DNA of 64,000 nucleotides from Echinometra lucunter. Lineage: Eukaryota; Echinodermata; Echinoidea; Camarodonta; Echinometridae. The stretch's first letter is position 1. Each line of letters opens with the position of its first letter. This document shows positions 37,773 to 49,276 of the stretch, piece by piece. The notes under the pieces were generated by a model, which saw only the letters and a list, made by a program, of their open reading frames with translations, searched no databases and was not told the DNA's origin. The stretch covers positions 32,680,027 through 32,744,026 of the forward strand of contig CM057156.1 in assembly GCA_029962745.1 (NCBI GenBank), read 5' to 3'. Position numbers and translations under genes: made by a program.

Positions 37773-37785
37773 GGGGGGGGGGGGG
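37726..37785. repeat. Homopolymer junction T46G14
   Basis: Forty-six T are followed directly by fourteen G. Such a junction is hard to sequence and its length is uncertain. Confidence 0.85.
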
Positions 37786-38099
37786 AATTCTGCAATGTAA
37801 ATAAGCCCAAAATGTTCCCTGGCACAGCTTTCACTAAAAGTCCACTGACTTCTTGACCTTTGTCCTTTGTCAGATTAAAAAATGAACAAAATGGTCATGC
37901 ATAAGTGATTCTGGAAAACAATGAGTTTAATGACCATACTGGAATATTGAGGAACGTATATGCAAATTTTTGAAGGGAATCGGACCAGCGAAAGATATCT
38001 AACAAGAGGCCACAAACATCACATATTAAACAAATGGAATTTTGGGAAGAATAAAAAGAAAAACAAGAATAAGAATGCAGAAAGTTCACAAGAAGAGGT

Positions 38100-38124
38100 G
38101 CAGTGACAACACTGTTGTCACTGC
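38100..38124. repeat. Short perfect hairpin next to the gap
   Basis: GCAGTGACAAC, a three-base loop and GTTGTCACTGC, followed by about 26 A and then the gap. The hairpin plus A run probably stopped assembly here. Confidence 0.8.
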
Positions 38125-38158
38125 AGAAAAAAAAAAAAAAAAAAAAAAAAACTTCAGT

Positions 38159-38658
38159 NNNNNNNNNNNNNNNNNNNNNNNNNNNNNNNNNNNNNNNNNN
38201 NNNNNNNNNNNNNNNNNNNNNNNNNNNNNNNNNNNNNNNNNNNNNNNNNNNNNNNNNNNNNNNNNNNNNNNNNNNNNNNNNNNNNNNNNNNNNNNNNNNN
38301 NNNNNNNNNNNNNNNNNNNNNNNNNNNNNNNNNNNNNNNNNNNNNNNNNNNNNNNNNNNNNNNNNNNNNNNNNNNNNNNNNNNNNNNNNNNNNNNNNNNN
38401 NNNNNNNNNNNNNNNNNNNNNNNNNNNNNNNNNNNNNNNNNNNNNNNNNNNNNNNNNNNNNNNNNNNNNNNNNNNNNNNNNNNNNNNNNNNNNNNNNNNN
38501 NNNNNNNNNNNNNNNNNNNNNNNNNNNNNNNNNNNNNNNNNNNNNNNNNNNNNNNNNNNNNNNNNNNNNNNNNNNNNNNNNNNNNNNNNNNNNNNNNNNN
38601 NNNNNNNNNNNNNNNNNNNNNNNNNNNNNNNNNNNNNNNNNNNNNNNNNNNNNNNNNN
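38159..38658. other. Assembly gap of exactly 500 N
   Basis: The round length suggests a placeholder and not a measured size. Frames that run through it are meaningless. Confidence 0.99.
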
Positions 38659-39448
38659 TATCAATACGGAGCCCCACTAACGATCCATTGTTAACCCGAG
38701 GTGATTAGAAATGCCTACGCTTTCTTAAAGCTACAATTCAACTTTTTAAAGACTCCATGAAATGTGACTATAAGAGATATGATTGTATTTCCAAATGGTT
38801 GGCAGAAATGGTTGGCAGAAATGGTATTTGCTTACAAATTAATGCAAGCTAAATTATACCAACGTTCATTGGACGAATTTATGCATAGTAAAATGTAAAA
38901 TTATCTAGAGTAATTCATTGAGATTTTTTTCTTTTCTTTAAGGTCCTCATCAAAGGGACATGAGTGTCAATCACCTTCAATACATTATCAAAAATCATGA
39001 ATAAGTTCATTCATATACACAATCTCATATTTTATTCTTGCCTTTTTGTATTCAACTGCAAGTCGAATTCGAAGAAAATTCAAACACAAAAGTCCAAATG
39101 TTAATTGTACGACGCTGTGTGAGCTGTGTAATCTTGATTGCACTTTCTCCACCGGTTCGTTTTATTCCAAATCATTCTCCCCTGCTGTTTTTAATGTGAT
39201 TCCCGATACCACATTTCCTTTTCATGTGCTATAAATGCTTATGACATACAGTGGAAATCACTTACATGCATAGTATATGGGACTTTCATTTGATTTGGGG
39301 AAAGAAGGATCATCCCCTTAAAATGCAAGTATTATTGCTCCGTCAAGAAGGTCTGGTTACTCAGAGCCTCTACCCATCTGTTTAATCAAAAGGAATTTGG
39401 CAATTACAAAGAGTGCACTGTCATCAAGCTCTGGTTCACTTCAGTCCA

Positions 39449-39716
39449 CACTATGAACATGACAGACAAAGAAAGCGGACAAAATAAACAACCCCTCATT
39501 CTACCCTTCACAATGGTTCTGGTAGTCAAAAGAACATCCCTTCACTGCTATTATCTAAAATATGTGAAACAGGTGTAACATGCATATTCACCTGGAACTA
39601 CTGATTAAACATAATAGCAGTGAAGGGATGTTCTTTTGACTACCAGAACCATTGTGAAGGGTAGAATGAGAGGTTGATTATTTTGTCCACTTTCTTTGTC
39701 AGCCATGTTCATAGTG
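39449..39716. mobile_element. Fold-back element with about 105-base arms
   Basis: The left arm (39449-39555) and right arm (39612-39716) are near-perfect inverses; both hold 'CTACCCTTCACAATGGTTCTGG' and 'AACATCCCTTCACTGCTATTAT'. The loop is about 55 bases. Arm identity is high, so the element is young or the arms have been kept alike. Confidence 0.8.
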
Positions 39717-40054
39717 CCAACTTCAGCTTTTTGTGCTTTGAAAATACTGTACGAGTAAAAAGAAATAAAAGCACTACTCCGCTCAGACTTGACTGATCAA
39801 AGCCCTTTCACCATGTTCACTAAGGCAACAACATGGCGTTACTGAGAGCTTAAAATAACATTGGAAACCTATTCAGTCATGATTGTGGAAGACGAGCTCT
39901 GGAGCGAAGAGGTGCATTCCCGGGGGTGCATTGACTTTTCAGTACAATAAGATGTCTTCAAGATGTGAAAGACTAGTTTGAATGCCTCACTTTGAAAAGA
40001 CATCAAAGCCGATTTATCTTTGGTATGTCACTGAGGCATTGATGTACGGTAATA

Positions 40055-40055
<1 letters not shown>

Positions 40056-40085
<30 letters not shown>
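40056..40085. repeat. Poly(A) run of 30 bases
   Basis: An uninterrupted A run, possibly the tail of a retroposed piece. Confidence 0.9.
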
Positions 40086-40086
<1 letters not shown>

Positions 40087-40279
40087 ATGCATGTGACCTT
40101 AGGTACATGCTACGTTGGGATTGTACAGAAAAGAAAATTCATTTTTTCCCTTAAAGACTCATTTAATATGACAGAGATACAAGTGTATGCTCGTCGGTGT
40201 AAAACACTCTTTTAGATGGTGAGTGGCACAAAATGGATGTATTTGAAAAGTCATCACAAATCGGAAAGAATAAAGGGTG

Positions 40280-41058
40280 CCCAAAATACCCTGGAGGCTG
40301 GTAGAGGGTCAGCGCAGCCCTCTGCATCTCGAGCGATTGACTCGCAATGTGGAGATTTCGCTTCATGGGTTCGAAACCCATGAAGCATTCATTTTTGTTT
40401 CAGTTCGGGTTTTTTCTGTTTTGTTTCTTTATGTTTCATTGATTTTTTTTTCATTATCGGATGTTTTCGTATGCCCCAACTTCAGGAGAATAAAACCCAG
40501 ACATTAGTGTGCTTCCAGTGAATGAAGAAAAACAAGAAGAATAAATAGTGAAAATTTGAGGAAAATCGGACAATCTGCTCAAGAGCTATGAACTTTGAAA
40601 GTGTAAGTTAATCCTTATTATAGGGATCCTTAAATTGACAACTTTGCCAGCATCTGTGATGTCATCGTGTAAAACTTTCCATTAATTTTGTACACAGAAT
40701 TCAACATTTTCTTTATTTTCAAGAGCAATAAAAAATTCTTTTGATTTATTTTTTGAGTATGACATAGCTATATCAATTCTGCAAGCATTTGGGGAAGAAT
40801 TATGTTGATTCCTGACTTGCAATTTTCATATAAATCAAGTTTTTTGAAAAATTATGCACAAAATGAATTGAGAGTTGTCCACGATGACATCACAGATGCT
40901 GGCAAAGTTGCCAACTCAAGGAGCCTCATAATAGCTGAAAGATTGCGGTGAGGCAACGTGTACCCCTCTGTACAGAGCGATTGGCTCGCATCTCCTCGAC
41001 AAGGATATTTAGGGTTCGATGCCCAGGAAGCACCTGTTTTGTTTGGGTTTTCCATTTT

Positions 41059-41090
<32 letters not shown>

Positions 41091-41750
41091 TGAACTGATT
41101 TCATTTTTGCATGCTTCGAACTTTTTAATAAAAAATCCCGACGTAGTAAAATGTATGTATGAGGTTATTATTGGCTTTTTTGGCCGCAGTCATTTTCAAA
41201 CAGGAAAGGATAAACTGGAGTGTGGTAGTGAGGCAGCGTATAGCTCTCTGCATAGAGTGATTGATCTCCTAGCTTGATGGAGAGATTTTTGGTCCAAAAC
41301 CCAGGAAGCACCATTTTTTGTTTGGGTTTTCCCTTTTGTTTCATTTATTTGTTTTTCAGTAATTGATTTCTTTCCAGCATGCTCCAAAACTTGCTAATAA
41401 GAAATCTCTATGCCGCAGACAGTATGTGTGAGGTTATTATTTTGGTCTTGTGGCAGCAGTCATTGCAAACATGAAAGGATAAAGCGCAAAGATGAACTGG
41501 AGGATGGTAGTGAAGCAGCGTACAGCCCTCCTTAACGGGGAGATTTTAGGTTCGAAACTTATTAAGCGCGAATTTCAATTTTTTGTTTCTTTCTTTTTTT
41601 TTTTTTTACAATGACGGATGACTTTTTCCGCATGCTCCAAACTTGCTAATAAAAGATCACTATGCAGCAAACAGTATGTGTGAGGTTATTATTGTGGCCT
41701 TTTGGGGCAGCCATTACAAACAAGAAAAGATAGAGAGCAGTCCTGATAGA
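40280..41750. repeat. Array of tRNA-like repeat units
   Basis: Four related units, one at 40280-40450 and three head-to-tail at about 40940-41215, 41215-41500 and 41500-41750, run through 'GGTAGTGAGGCAGCG', 'CTCTGCAT...GAGCGATTG', a 'GGAGATTT' word and 'GGTTCGAAACCCAT' or a decayed form, then 'TTTGTTTGGGTTTT'. The three tandem units also share 'GTATGTGTGAGGTTATTATT' and 'GCAGTCATTNCAAAC'. The 'GGTTCGAAACC' block equals a tRNA B box. I read these as tRNA-derived SINE units, three of them tandemly amplified with a period near 250-280 bases. Confidence 0.6.
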
Positions 41751-42069
41751 GAGTACAATCTCAACATGAAAAGGAGAATAGATAAGAATTTATGATTATT
41801 GTTACAACACTGATTATATGTCAGCGTGAGTTGTAATAAGTAAGTGCGAACGAACTTTGGGGAAAATGAAAATATTTTCATTGCTGCAATTTAGGGGCAA
41901 TGTACGTTCTTAGGAAAGTTTTGTTCGTTGTATCCCCAGCTCTAGCCTCCTCCTGCTCCATGCACGGTTTCACCCTGTAGTCGTATCAAGAACAAGGTAT
42001 TCTGTTGTTAGGCCTATATGAAATGAAACTTCTCTGATTCTTCGGAGCTATACACATTACCAAATGAGA

Positions 42070-42690
42070 AAAGGAATAATTAAAAGAGGGGAAATGGCAC
42101 AATAAGGACGAAAACGGAACATGCATTAGAATTTAAGAAGCACTTATCGAAAAGGGGATTGCAATACTCAAAACCGAAAAGGGGCACTTACAATAATCTT
42201 GGACGCTCATGAGAAATAAAAAGGGGCACTTGTCAGGTTTAATGGGGGTGAAATGGCACTTACTAGAAAGCTAAGTGTGTACCAAATTTCAAAAAGGGAG
42301 TAATGCCAGAATGGAAAAGGTATACATGTGCTAACTTATCAGCGAACAAAAGGGCACTATTGGGCACTTATAGCTAATTTACAGGAGGAATGGGACTTAA
42401 TTTACTAGCCAGGAAAAGGAGCAATTCATCAGAAGTAAATTGGGGCATGTATTCGATTTCGAATGGGGAACCTGCCCAAATGGAAAGAGGGAACTTATCA
42501 GAGATGTAAAGGAGAATGCACTTTTAGAACGAAAAAATGCGCAGTCAAAATCGGGCACTTATACCTTTCAATAGGGAGATGCATTAGAAGTAACAAGGAC
42601 TCACTTGTCAGAAGGGAAAAGAGCGCTATGGGGAAAATAAGAATTAATGTAAGGATCACTAATCTGGTATAAAAGTGGAGCAGTTGAGGG
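42070..42690. repeat. Degenerate minisatellite of 'AAAAGGGGCACTTAT' units
   Basis: The words GGGGCACTTA, GGCACTTAC, GGGCACTT and variants of TATCAGAA recur every 30-50 bases on a purine-rich strand. The 69-codon frame at 42463-42672 follows the repeat and shows no domain. Confidence 0.65.
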
Positions 42691-42719
42691 ATTTATTTAA
42701 GAAAGCTGAATTACCTGAC

Positions 42720-43440
42720 GGGCACTGGCGTACTGGAGGGGGGGGGGGGGCTCAGGGGCGTCAGCCCCCAAATAAATTTCAACCATGGTTTATTTTCAAT
42801 TTTATTTAGTGATATCACTCGAATTTCATTACTTCTCCCTAGACTCCTTTTCTGTTGTTAAGTAACGCATTCACAATTTCCCAAATAGCAGGCATAGCAA
42901 GGCATGAAACACGCATAATATCAATACTAATGTGTTTTATGATATAATAACACTTGGTTTTATCTGTTTATCTGACAATGGATTCATAATTTGAAAATGA
43001 ATATTCTTAGATTTACCAAAACTAAACACGGGCTTTAAGTTTGTAGTGCCAAATAGTGTTCTTTTACAGAGTTGCAAACCATCAATACTGCAAAAGCTCC
43101 TTTACCATGGTAGTGCACTGGGGTAGCCGGGGAGTGGGGCGATGGGGGCGGTCACCCCTCCAAAACGCCAACAAAAAAAGAAAGAAAAAAGTAGAAGGAA
43201 AAAAAGCGGAAGAGAGAAAGAAAAAAAGGTAAGAGAACATAAGAAGAGCGGGAGCAGACAAGGAACAATTCACGTCGGAGCTTCCGCGAAAAAGTTCCGT
43301 ATCGTGAGGGGGGGGGGGGGGTACCCCGGCTCGGTGCTACACTCCCTCAGGGTTGGTCGCTTTGCTCCTCGCAAAGATTGAGCCCCCCCCCCCCACAAAA
43401 AAAGAAATATATTTTGGCTCATTACGCCACTGAGGTGAGG
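42720..43440. repeat. 'GGCGTA...TACGCCACTG' repeats with G/C runs
   Basis: Two partial repeats: one opening with ACTGGCGTACTGGAGG at 42727 and a G run, and one from about 43110 to 43431 that ends 'CTCATTACGCCACTGAGG'. The second carries a purine-rich stretch at 43165-43245, a G run at 43308-43321 and a C run near 43384-43395. Confidence 0.5.
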
Positions 43441-43999
43441 CGAAGGTGAGATTAATTTGGCTTGCAATTCAATTAGGCCTTTAGTGGTAGTCTTAGCTCA
43501 ATTATAATTTCGTATCTGGGTTATTTTCACTGTTTATTTGCTTGAAAATCATCACAACCTGCACTAAAAAATTAAAGTCCTTAAAAAATATTTTTCGAAT
43601 GAAATTTCCAATCGAAATCACGTTTAATCAGAGTATTACAGGCAAACAACCCTTGATAAAGACTTGAAGCTACGCTATGATGTTCATCTCTTCACCCCGG
43701 TCTACACTATCTGAGATCAGTGATGACGTCCAGTCTCTGTGCGCTAGCTAGCCATTCCTATCATAATAAATACGAGATTTTAGTAAAGAGGAATGTTGTA
43801 GATCAAGATAGTTTCTACATACAAGAAGCATCAATTTTCCTTAGACAGCAATATTATCTAGGTAACTTTTACATACAGTCATGATTTGTCGAGCGCGTCT
43901 CCTAATCAGTTCTGTCTCTGAGAATTTGATGCAACATCGTTTTGGGACGTAGTTTGACGTTTGCATCCCGGCCGGGCTTGGTTTTCTCTGTCATTTTCA

Positions 44000-44028
44000 T
44001 GTCAATTTCCTACAGTAGGAAATTGACA
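44000..44028. repeat. Perfect 29-bp hairpin
   Basis: TGTCAATTTCCTAC and GTAGGAAATTGACA flank a single A. It stands alone, with no repeat around it that I can see. Confidence 0.8.
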
Positions 44029-44199
44029 GTAAAGTAACTTTAAATTCTGTTTGACCAAAAAAGAAAAGAAAATCGACTCGTTAGTGAGGTAATGTAAATA
44101 TTAAGCCTCTGCAGTTTTGCCTCCTCTCTTAATAACAGTATCTAAAATCCATCAATATTGCATGCGATCATCTCAATGCACAATGTTTTATTACGTGCA

Positions 44200-44812
44200 A
44201 GCGCTAGCTCGCCGCAGCTCATCCATGTGCCTACGTCATCATTGGGGACCCGTTTCGCTCGCAGCCACTTCCGGGTTCTGAGAATCAGAGGGGCGTTTTT
44301 GGAAAATGTGTTTTTAGATATTTTTTTTTTTAAATTTACAAGAGCAATAATGAACACCACTGTCTTCTACATACTTCCCCGTTTCCATCCATACATAATT
44401 AACCCTATTCCGTAATTTTCTTTGAATTTCACCTTTAAAGGAACAAATAGGGGTGTAGTTGCAAGCCCCAGGCCTCCCTTTCCCCACCCTCTTCTTTCTT
44501 CTTCCTCCTCTTTTTTCTTCTTTTTTTTCTTCTTTTTTTTATCACATGAAAAATCATAGGGGGCATTTGTCCCCCCTGCCCCCCTGCCCCCCTGTACACC
44601 GGTCCCGCCCCTAGGTACGCGTCCCCTTAGCATGATCCGACCAATGCGGTCAATGCGGAGATGCTTAGCACCCAAAGTTTTACAGCACGCAAAGTGTGAA
44701 CGTGTTCGTTCACAATTGGCGCTTCATAATGTTGAATGGCGCTTATGTCTAAATCCGTTCAGCTTTTGACTTGTATTTGCAAAGTTAACTGTTGACAGTT
44801 AGGCACTAATCC
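44200..44812 (+). promoter_or_regulatory. Promoter-like segment upstream of HAUS1
   Basis: Near 44200-44280 the DNA is CpG-richer and holds a CACTTCCGG word (ETS-type) and TACGTCATC (CRE-type). A pyrimidine tract and CCCCTGCC repeats follow at 44480-44600. It ends at the probable HAUS1 start codon. Promoter function is inferred from motif content and place. Confidence 0.35.
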
Positions 44813-45626
44813 ATGGAAATGGCCGATGACATCGAAGTCAAGGAAAAACATAGAGATGTAAGCTGGTTTACAATTATTCATAACCTTATCATGTGTGTGT
44901 GTCGAAAATTAGAATGGCTTTAATAATACTTCGGCAGTGTTCGGAATAGATCTAGAACATGTAGGCCTAGGCCTAGAACGAAGTGTTCTGTCCAAGCCCC
45001 CTAAGCTCCGCCATTACCTTTCGTCCATTAGAAACCGAAATAAGCCCTTCTAAATAATTCATGAGCTGTCATGAATTATGCATTTTGTGAGATGCTCCCC
45101 TTCACACAACGTACCCACATGACAAATAGTACGCGATGCGAAACAATGCAGACATCAGCGCGAGAGGAAAGGTCAAATCGCATAATATATGTATTTATTG
45201 TAATTTTATTCACACATTGCGCGCTGCCCGCGCAAGGGACGTAGCAAATCAACTTCGACCATTCTGATGCGCCAGTCAACGCACTTAAACTGGTTATCGA
45301 TCACAAAAATGATAATAGTACGGGGGGGGGGCGGAGCCTCCGATCTATCATTCTACTTTCTTGTTTACATGACTGGGTACCCAATATCTGTATTAAACTA
45401 TTATATCTTGTAGTCGATGATTTCTTTTTTTGTTTAACTGGTGGCCTCTACAATAGTTGGTTGGATCCTTCTTTAAAAAAAAAACATTTTCTCCATGAAG
45501 GTCTGAACCCTCAAACGAATTACCTATATGTTATAATTTCTTTCTAACTGTACTTCAGTCTTTGTGTCCACAGATATGATTTTAAAATTAACTTTCATTC
45601 ATTATCAAACACATTCATCCATTCAT

Positions 45627-45662
<36 letters not shown>

Positions 45663-48600
45663 TCTTTTGTTCACTCTCTTTTGTAATACTCCTTTCACCA
45701 GCTAATCTGGGAGGTGGGAAGAGATTATGAAGGTACTCTGATTGTGGAGAGAAGGGGAAAGAGAGTTCCAAGAAGAAGGAATAGAGGGGGAAACTGATCT
45801 GATGATGATAATAATCAAGTAGAAGAGAAAGGGGGAAATATAGCACTAAAGAAATAATTATCACACATATTGCCCCATTTGCTGTACATTTTACTAATTC
45901 CATTTCTGCTCTCATACCCTTCAGTCTCAACTAGCTCATTCATAGATTTTACTATCAAAAATACTTCTTTTCTAGATATCCACTCTTTTTTACTCGGCAC
46001 AGTTGTTCACTTTCTTTCTCTTGTAGCTTTGCTAGTGCAATTTAAATTTGACACATCACTTCTATCTTTTCACCTTAATTCTCAAGCCTTCACACTTTCG
46101 GTTTACCTTCACCCCCCAAAAAAATTCAAACCCCTTTTTTTTCTTATTTTTCCTTTGGGGGGGGGGATGCCCTAAATTACACCCAGATCATTCTATTTCA
46201 ATTCTAAAAGTGCAAAAGGTAAAGATGTAAAAAGATTAAAAAGAGGTAAAAATGTCAGGGGTGCACGTTCTGCGTAAGAAATGTTACGTGGGATGATTTC
46301 CATTGTTTACTTTGAGATTAACCCGTTCCGGACTGAGCCCGCATATATGCGGGCTGAGTTTTCTCCACTCGTGGACTGAGCCCGCATATATGCGGGCTGA
46401 GAAAATCGGAGAGACGAGCCAACTTTCATACCTTCTATCTAACTCATTACTTCATGGATGAACATAAATCCTTGATGATTCGATTGATCAAAGATTTTAC
46501 GAAGTGGTTTGCTTTGTTTTAATGTGAAAAGATAACGATTTGGGGTAGAAAACACAGTTTATAAAACACATTTCCAATCGAACTCGAGTCGAAGAGTGCG
46601 CATAGCAACGTCCATGATCTCCGCCGAGAACCGACCAATCAGAATAGGCACGCTCTTTCTAATTTCCATATGAATTTCGCTACCCTCGATCTCACGCTCG
46701 CTCTTTCGTATTTGCATATTCTATGCAAATTAGATCGATCGACCACCTCGCGTGCCGGGCTTTATTATGGCTTTATTTCTGTACCTCACTGATATGCGAA
46801 CGCTGACTCTCCATTGTCACCATATATTTTAGTTTACATAATTTATATTGAATTTTAGATTCAGAATATTTTCACCGAGGTTTGGGGGATTGTTTTTGTG
46901 TTATCATTATCTATAATTTGACTTTGCTGACGACTTGAGTTTCAGCTGACGACAGAGCAAATTTGAGGAAGTAGAATTTGAACTCTGAACTTTTGGCCTT
47001 GAAACAAAAAGAGTACAAGAAGAAAAAAGGGGGTTGTAAAGAATGAAAAGCGATACATAGAGGGATAAGCATGGGGGGGGGAGAGAGAGAGAGAGAGTGG
47101 ATGTGAAAGAAAAACAAAGAGGAAACAAAAAGTACAAGAAGAAAAATAGGGGTTGTAAAGAATGAAAAGCGATACTTAGAGGGATGGGCATGGGGGAGAG
47201 AGAGAGTGGATGTGAAAGAAAAAGAAAGAGGAAACAAAAAGAGTACAAGAAGAAAAAAAAAGGGGTTTTGAAAAGAATGAAAAGCGATACATAGAGGGGG
47301 GTTGAAAAGAATGAAAAGCGATACATAGAGGGATGGGCATGGGGAGTGAGAGTGGATGTGAAAGAAAAAAAAAAGAGAGAACGGAAGAACGTTTTTTTTA
47401 TTAATTGGGGGTGGCCAGTATGAAAACTTTTAGACAAGCAAAAAAAATAATTTAGAGAAAAATGGGGAACGATTTTCTTCAAGTTATCTAGGGGGTGGGA
47501 GGTTCCGCCGACCCTACTCCCTCATATCAAAATACGCTTTGTGCCGCACTTTCACTTTGTCCAGTAACAGACCCTGATTGAAAGTTTAGTCTTGAGACAA
47601 TCCTAGCAAATTTACTATTTCCCGAATAAATCTTGCAACCTTGGGGCTTTCCACTGTTTTCATTAGAACCATAATTTCCCATGTAGAACTCGACTCGAAG
47701 AGTGATCGATGCTCTCATACCAAGAACTGACCAGTCGGAGTAGGCTTGTGCACATGGACACACGGGCTAATTTTTTTTTAGGAGGTGTGGAGGGCTTTTG
47801 CTGATTATCATGTGCCGTGCCCCCCCCCAAAGCAAAACAAAAACAATGACTTGTAAAAAAAAATCGAAATAACAAACCACACTCTTAAAAATTCCGGGTC
47901 AGATTGACCCGGAAAAGAGTCCGTTGGGGCCATACTCCATTCCGGGTAAAAAATGACCCAGAATAGGGTCAAAAAGACTTGTTTCTGGGTCACATTTGAC
48001 TTTTTCTGGGTCATTTTTACTGTAATACGGGTCATTTTTTAACCGGAACGGAGTATGGCCCCAACGGACTCTTTTCCGGGTCAAGTCTGACTCGGAATTT
48101 TTAAGAGTGCACAATAAACAGAGCTTGCCCGAGTATTAGTGCTTGACAAACGTGTCGGGGAGGGGATGCAGACTTCAATCCCCCCCCCTCCCCCGCTGAC
48201 TCGTACGTTTATGGGTTTTGCACACATTTTTAAATGTTCATGGTTTAATTAGCATATTTTATGCAACTTGGATCAATTGCCACTTTATAGCAGGGGCAAC
48301 GCTACAGGGAGGCGGGCGACCACCGCTTTGGGTTTCCCTCCCCCCCCCCCCCCCCCCCCCCCCCCCTCCCCCAGGCAGTGAAGAAAAGGAAATAAGAGGG
48401 AGGAAATGAAGAAAAGTGGAAGCAAAGAGGAAGAAAAGGGGAAAATGAGAAGGAAGAGTGTAAAAAGTTTTGGTCGTATTTCCCTAAGGGGTTGGGGATA
48501 AAGTGAGTGTAGTCAGAGGACCAAAAAAAGAGAGATCTTGGTAATATAACTGTATAATGTATAATTCCCTTATCATTTTACTGATAATCTTGATTCTTCC

Positions 48601-49230
48601 CTCGTCCACCCCCTCCAACATACATGCCCCTGGTGATGAATATGTATATATATCAATCATATTAATCATTCCCTTTTTTCTTAACTCATTGTGTTTCAAA
48701 TCAGTGTGTTGTTTCCAAGTTCTTGCAAGGTCGTGGATACACTATTTTGCTACAAATGAAAGGCAAAAATCGATAAATAAAAGCCTCTACAGACGGCGTA
48801 ATCCGACTTTTGTTCTCACTTTTGTAAACATTCGAGGTAACAATTCAGACAGAGCTCAACTCACGCACCTTCTCAACATTTTTACAATGAGCAGGATGTG
48901 AAGTTTTAGAGGTTGGCGAAGCTTACGAGGGATTGTCTGCCCCCCTAAACCAATAATCTTGAATACACTCTCCGATCCACCCTTTCAAAGCAAACTATAA
49001 TGAATAGTTTGCACGTAAATAGGCCTTGGCTATATGGAAAGCCATCAAGCAAGGGCATGTAATCTAACTATAAAGAAGTGTAGCTTTTACTGGGTATGCA
49101 ATGGCTGATTCAAGCTTTTCAAGCAGACTATAGGCCTAGGTCCCACAAGATGCCTACTTGGTATAATTATATATAAGAAAAGAGAATTGTAAATGATCAC
49201 CATTGTTTTGAGATTAATTCTAGTAACTAA

Positions 49231-49276
<46 letters not shown>

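Noticed and set aside
37895..38708. Open frames of 190-260 codons across the gap
   Set aside because: Almost all codons are N; the frames are artefacts.
46907..47482. 191-codon minus-strand open frame
   Set aside because: It follows a 110-120-bp minisatellite; the peptide is a Phe/Ser/Leu repeat with no domain, start context or splice sites.
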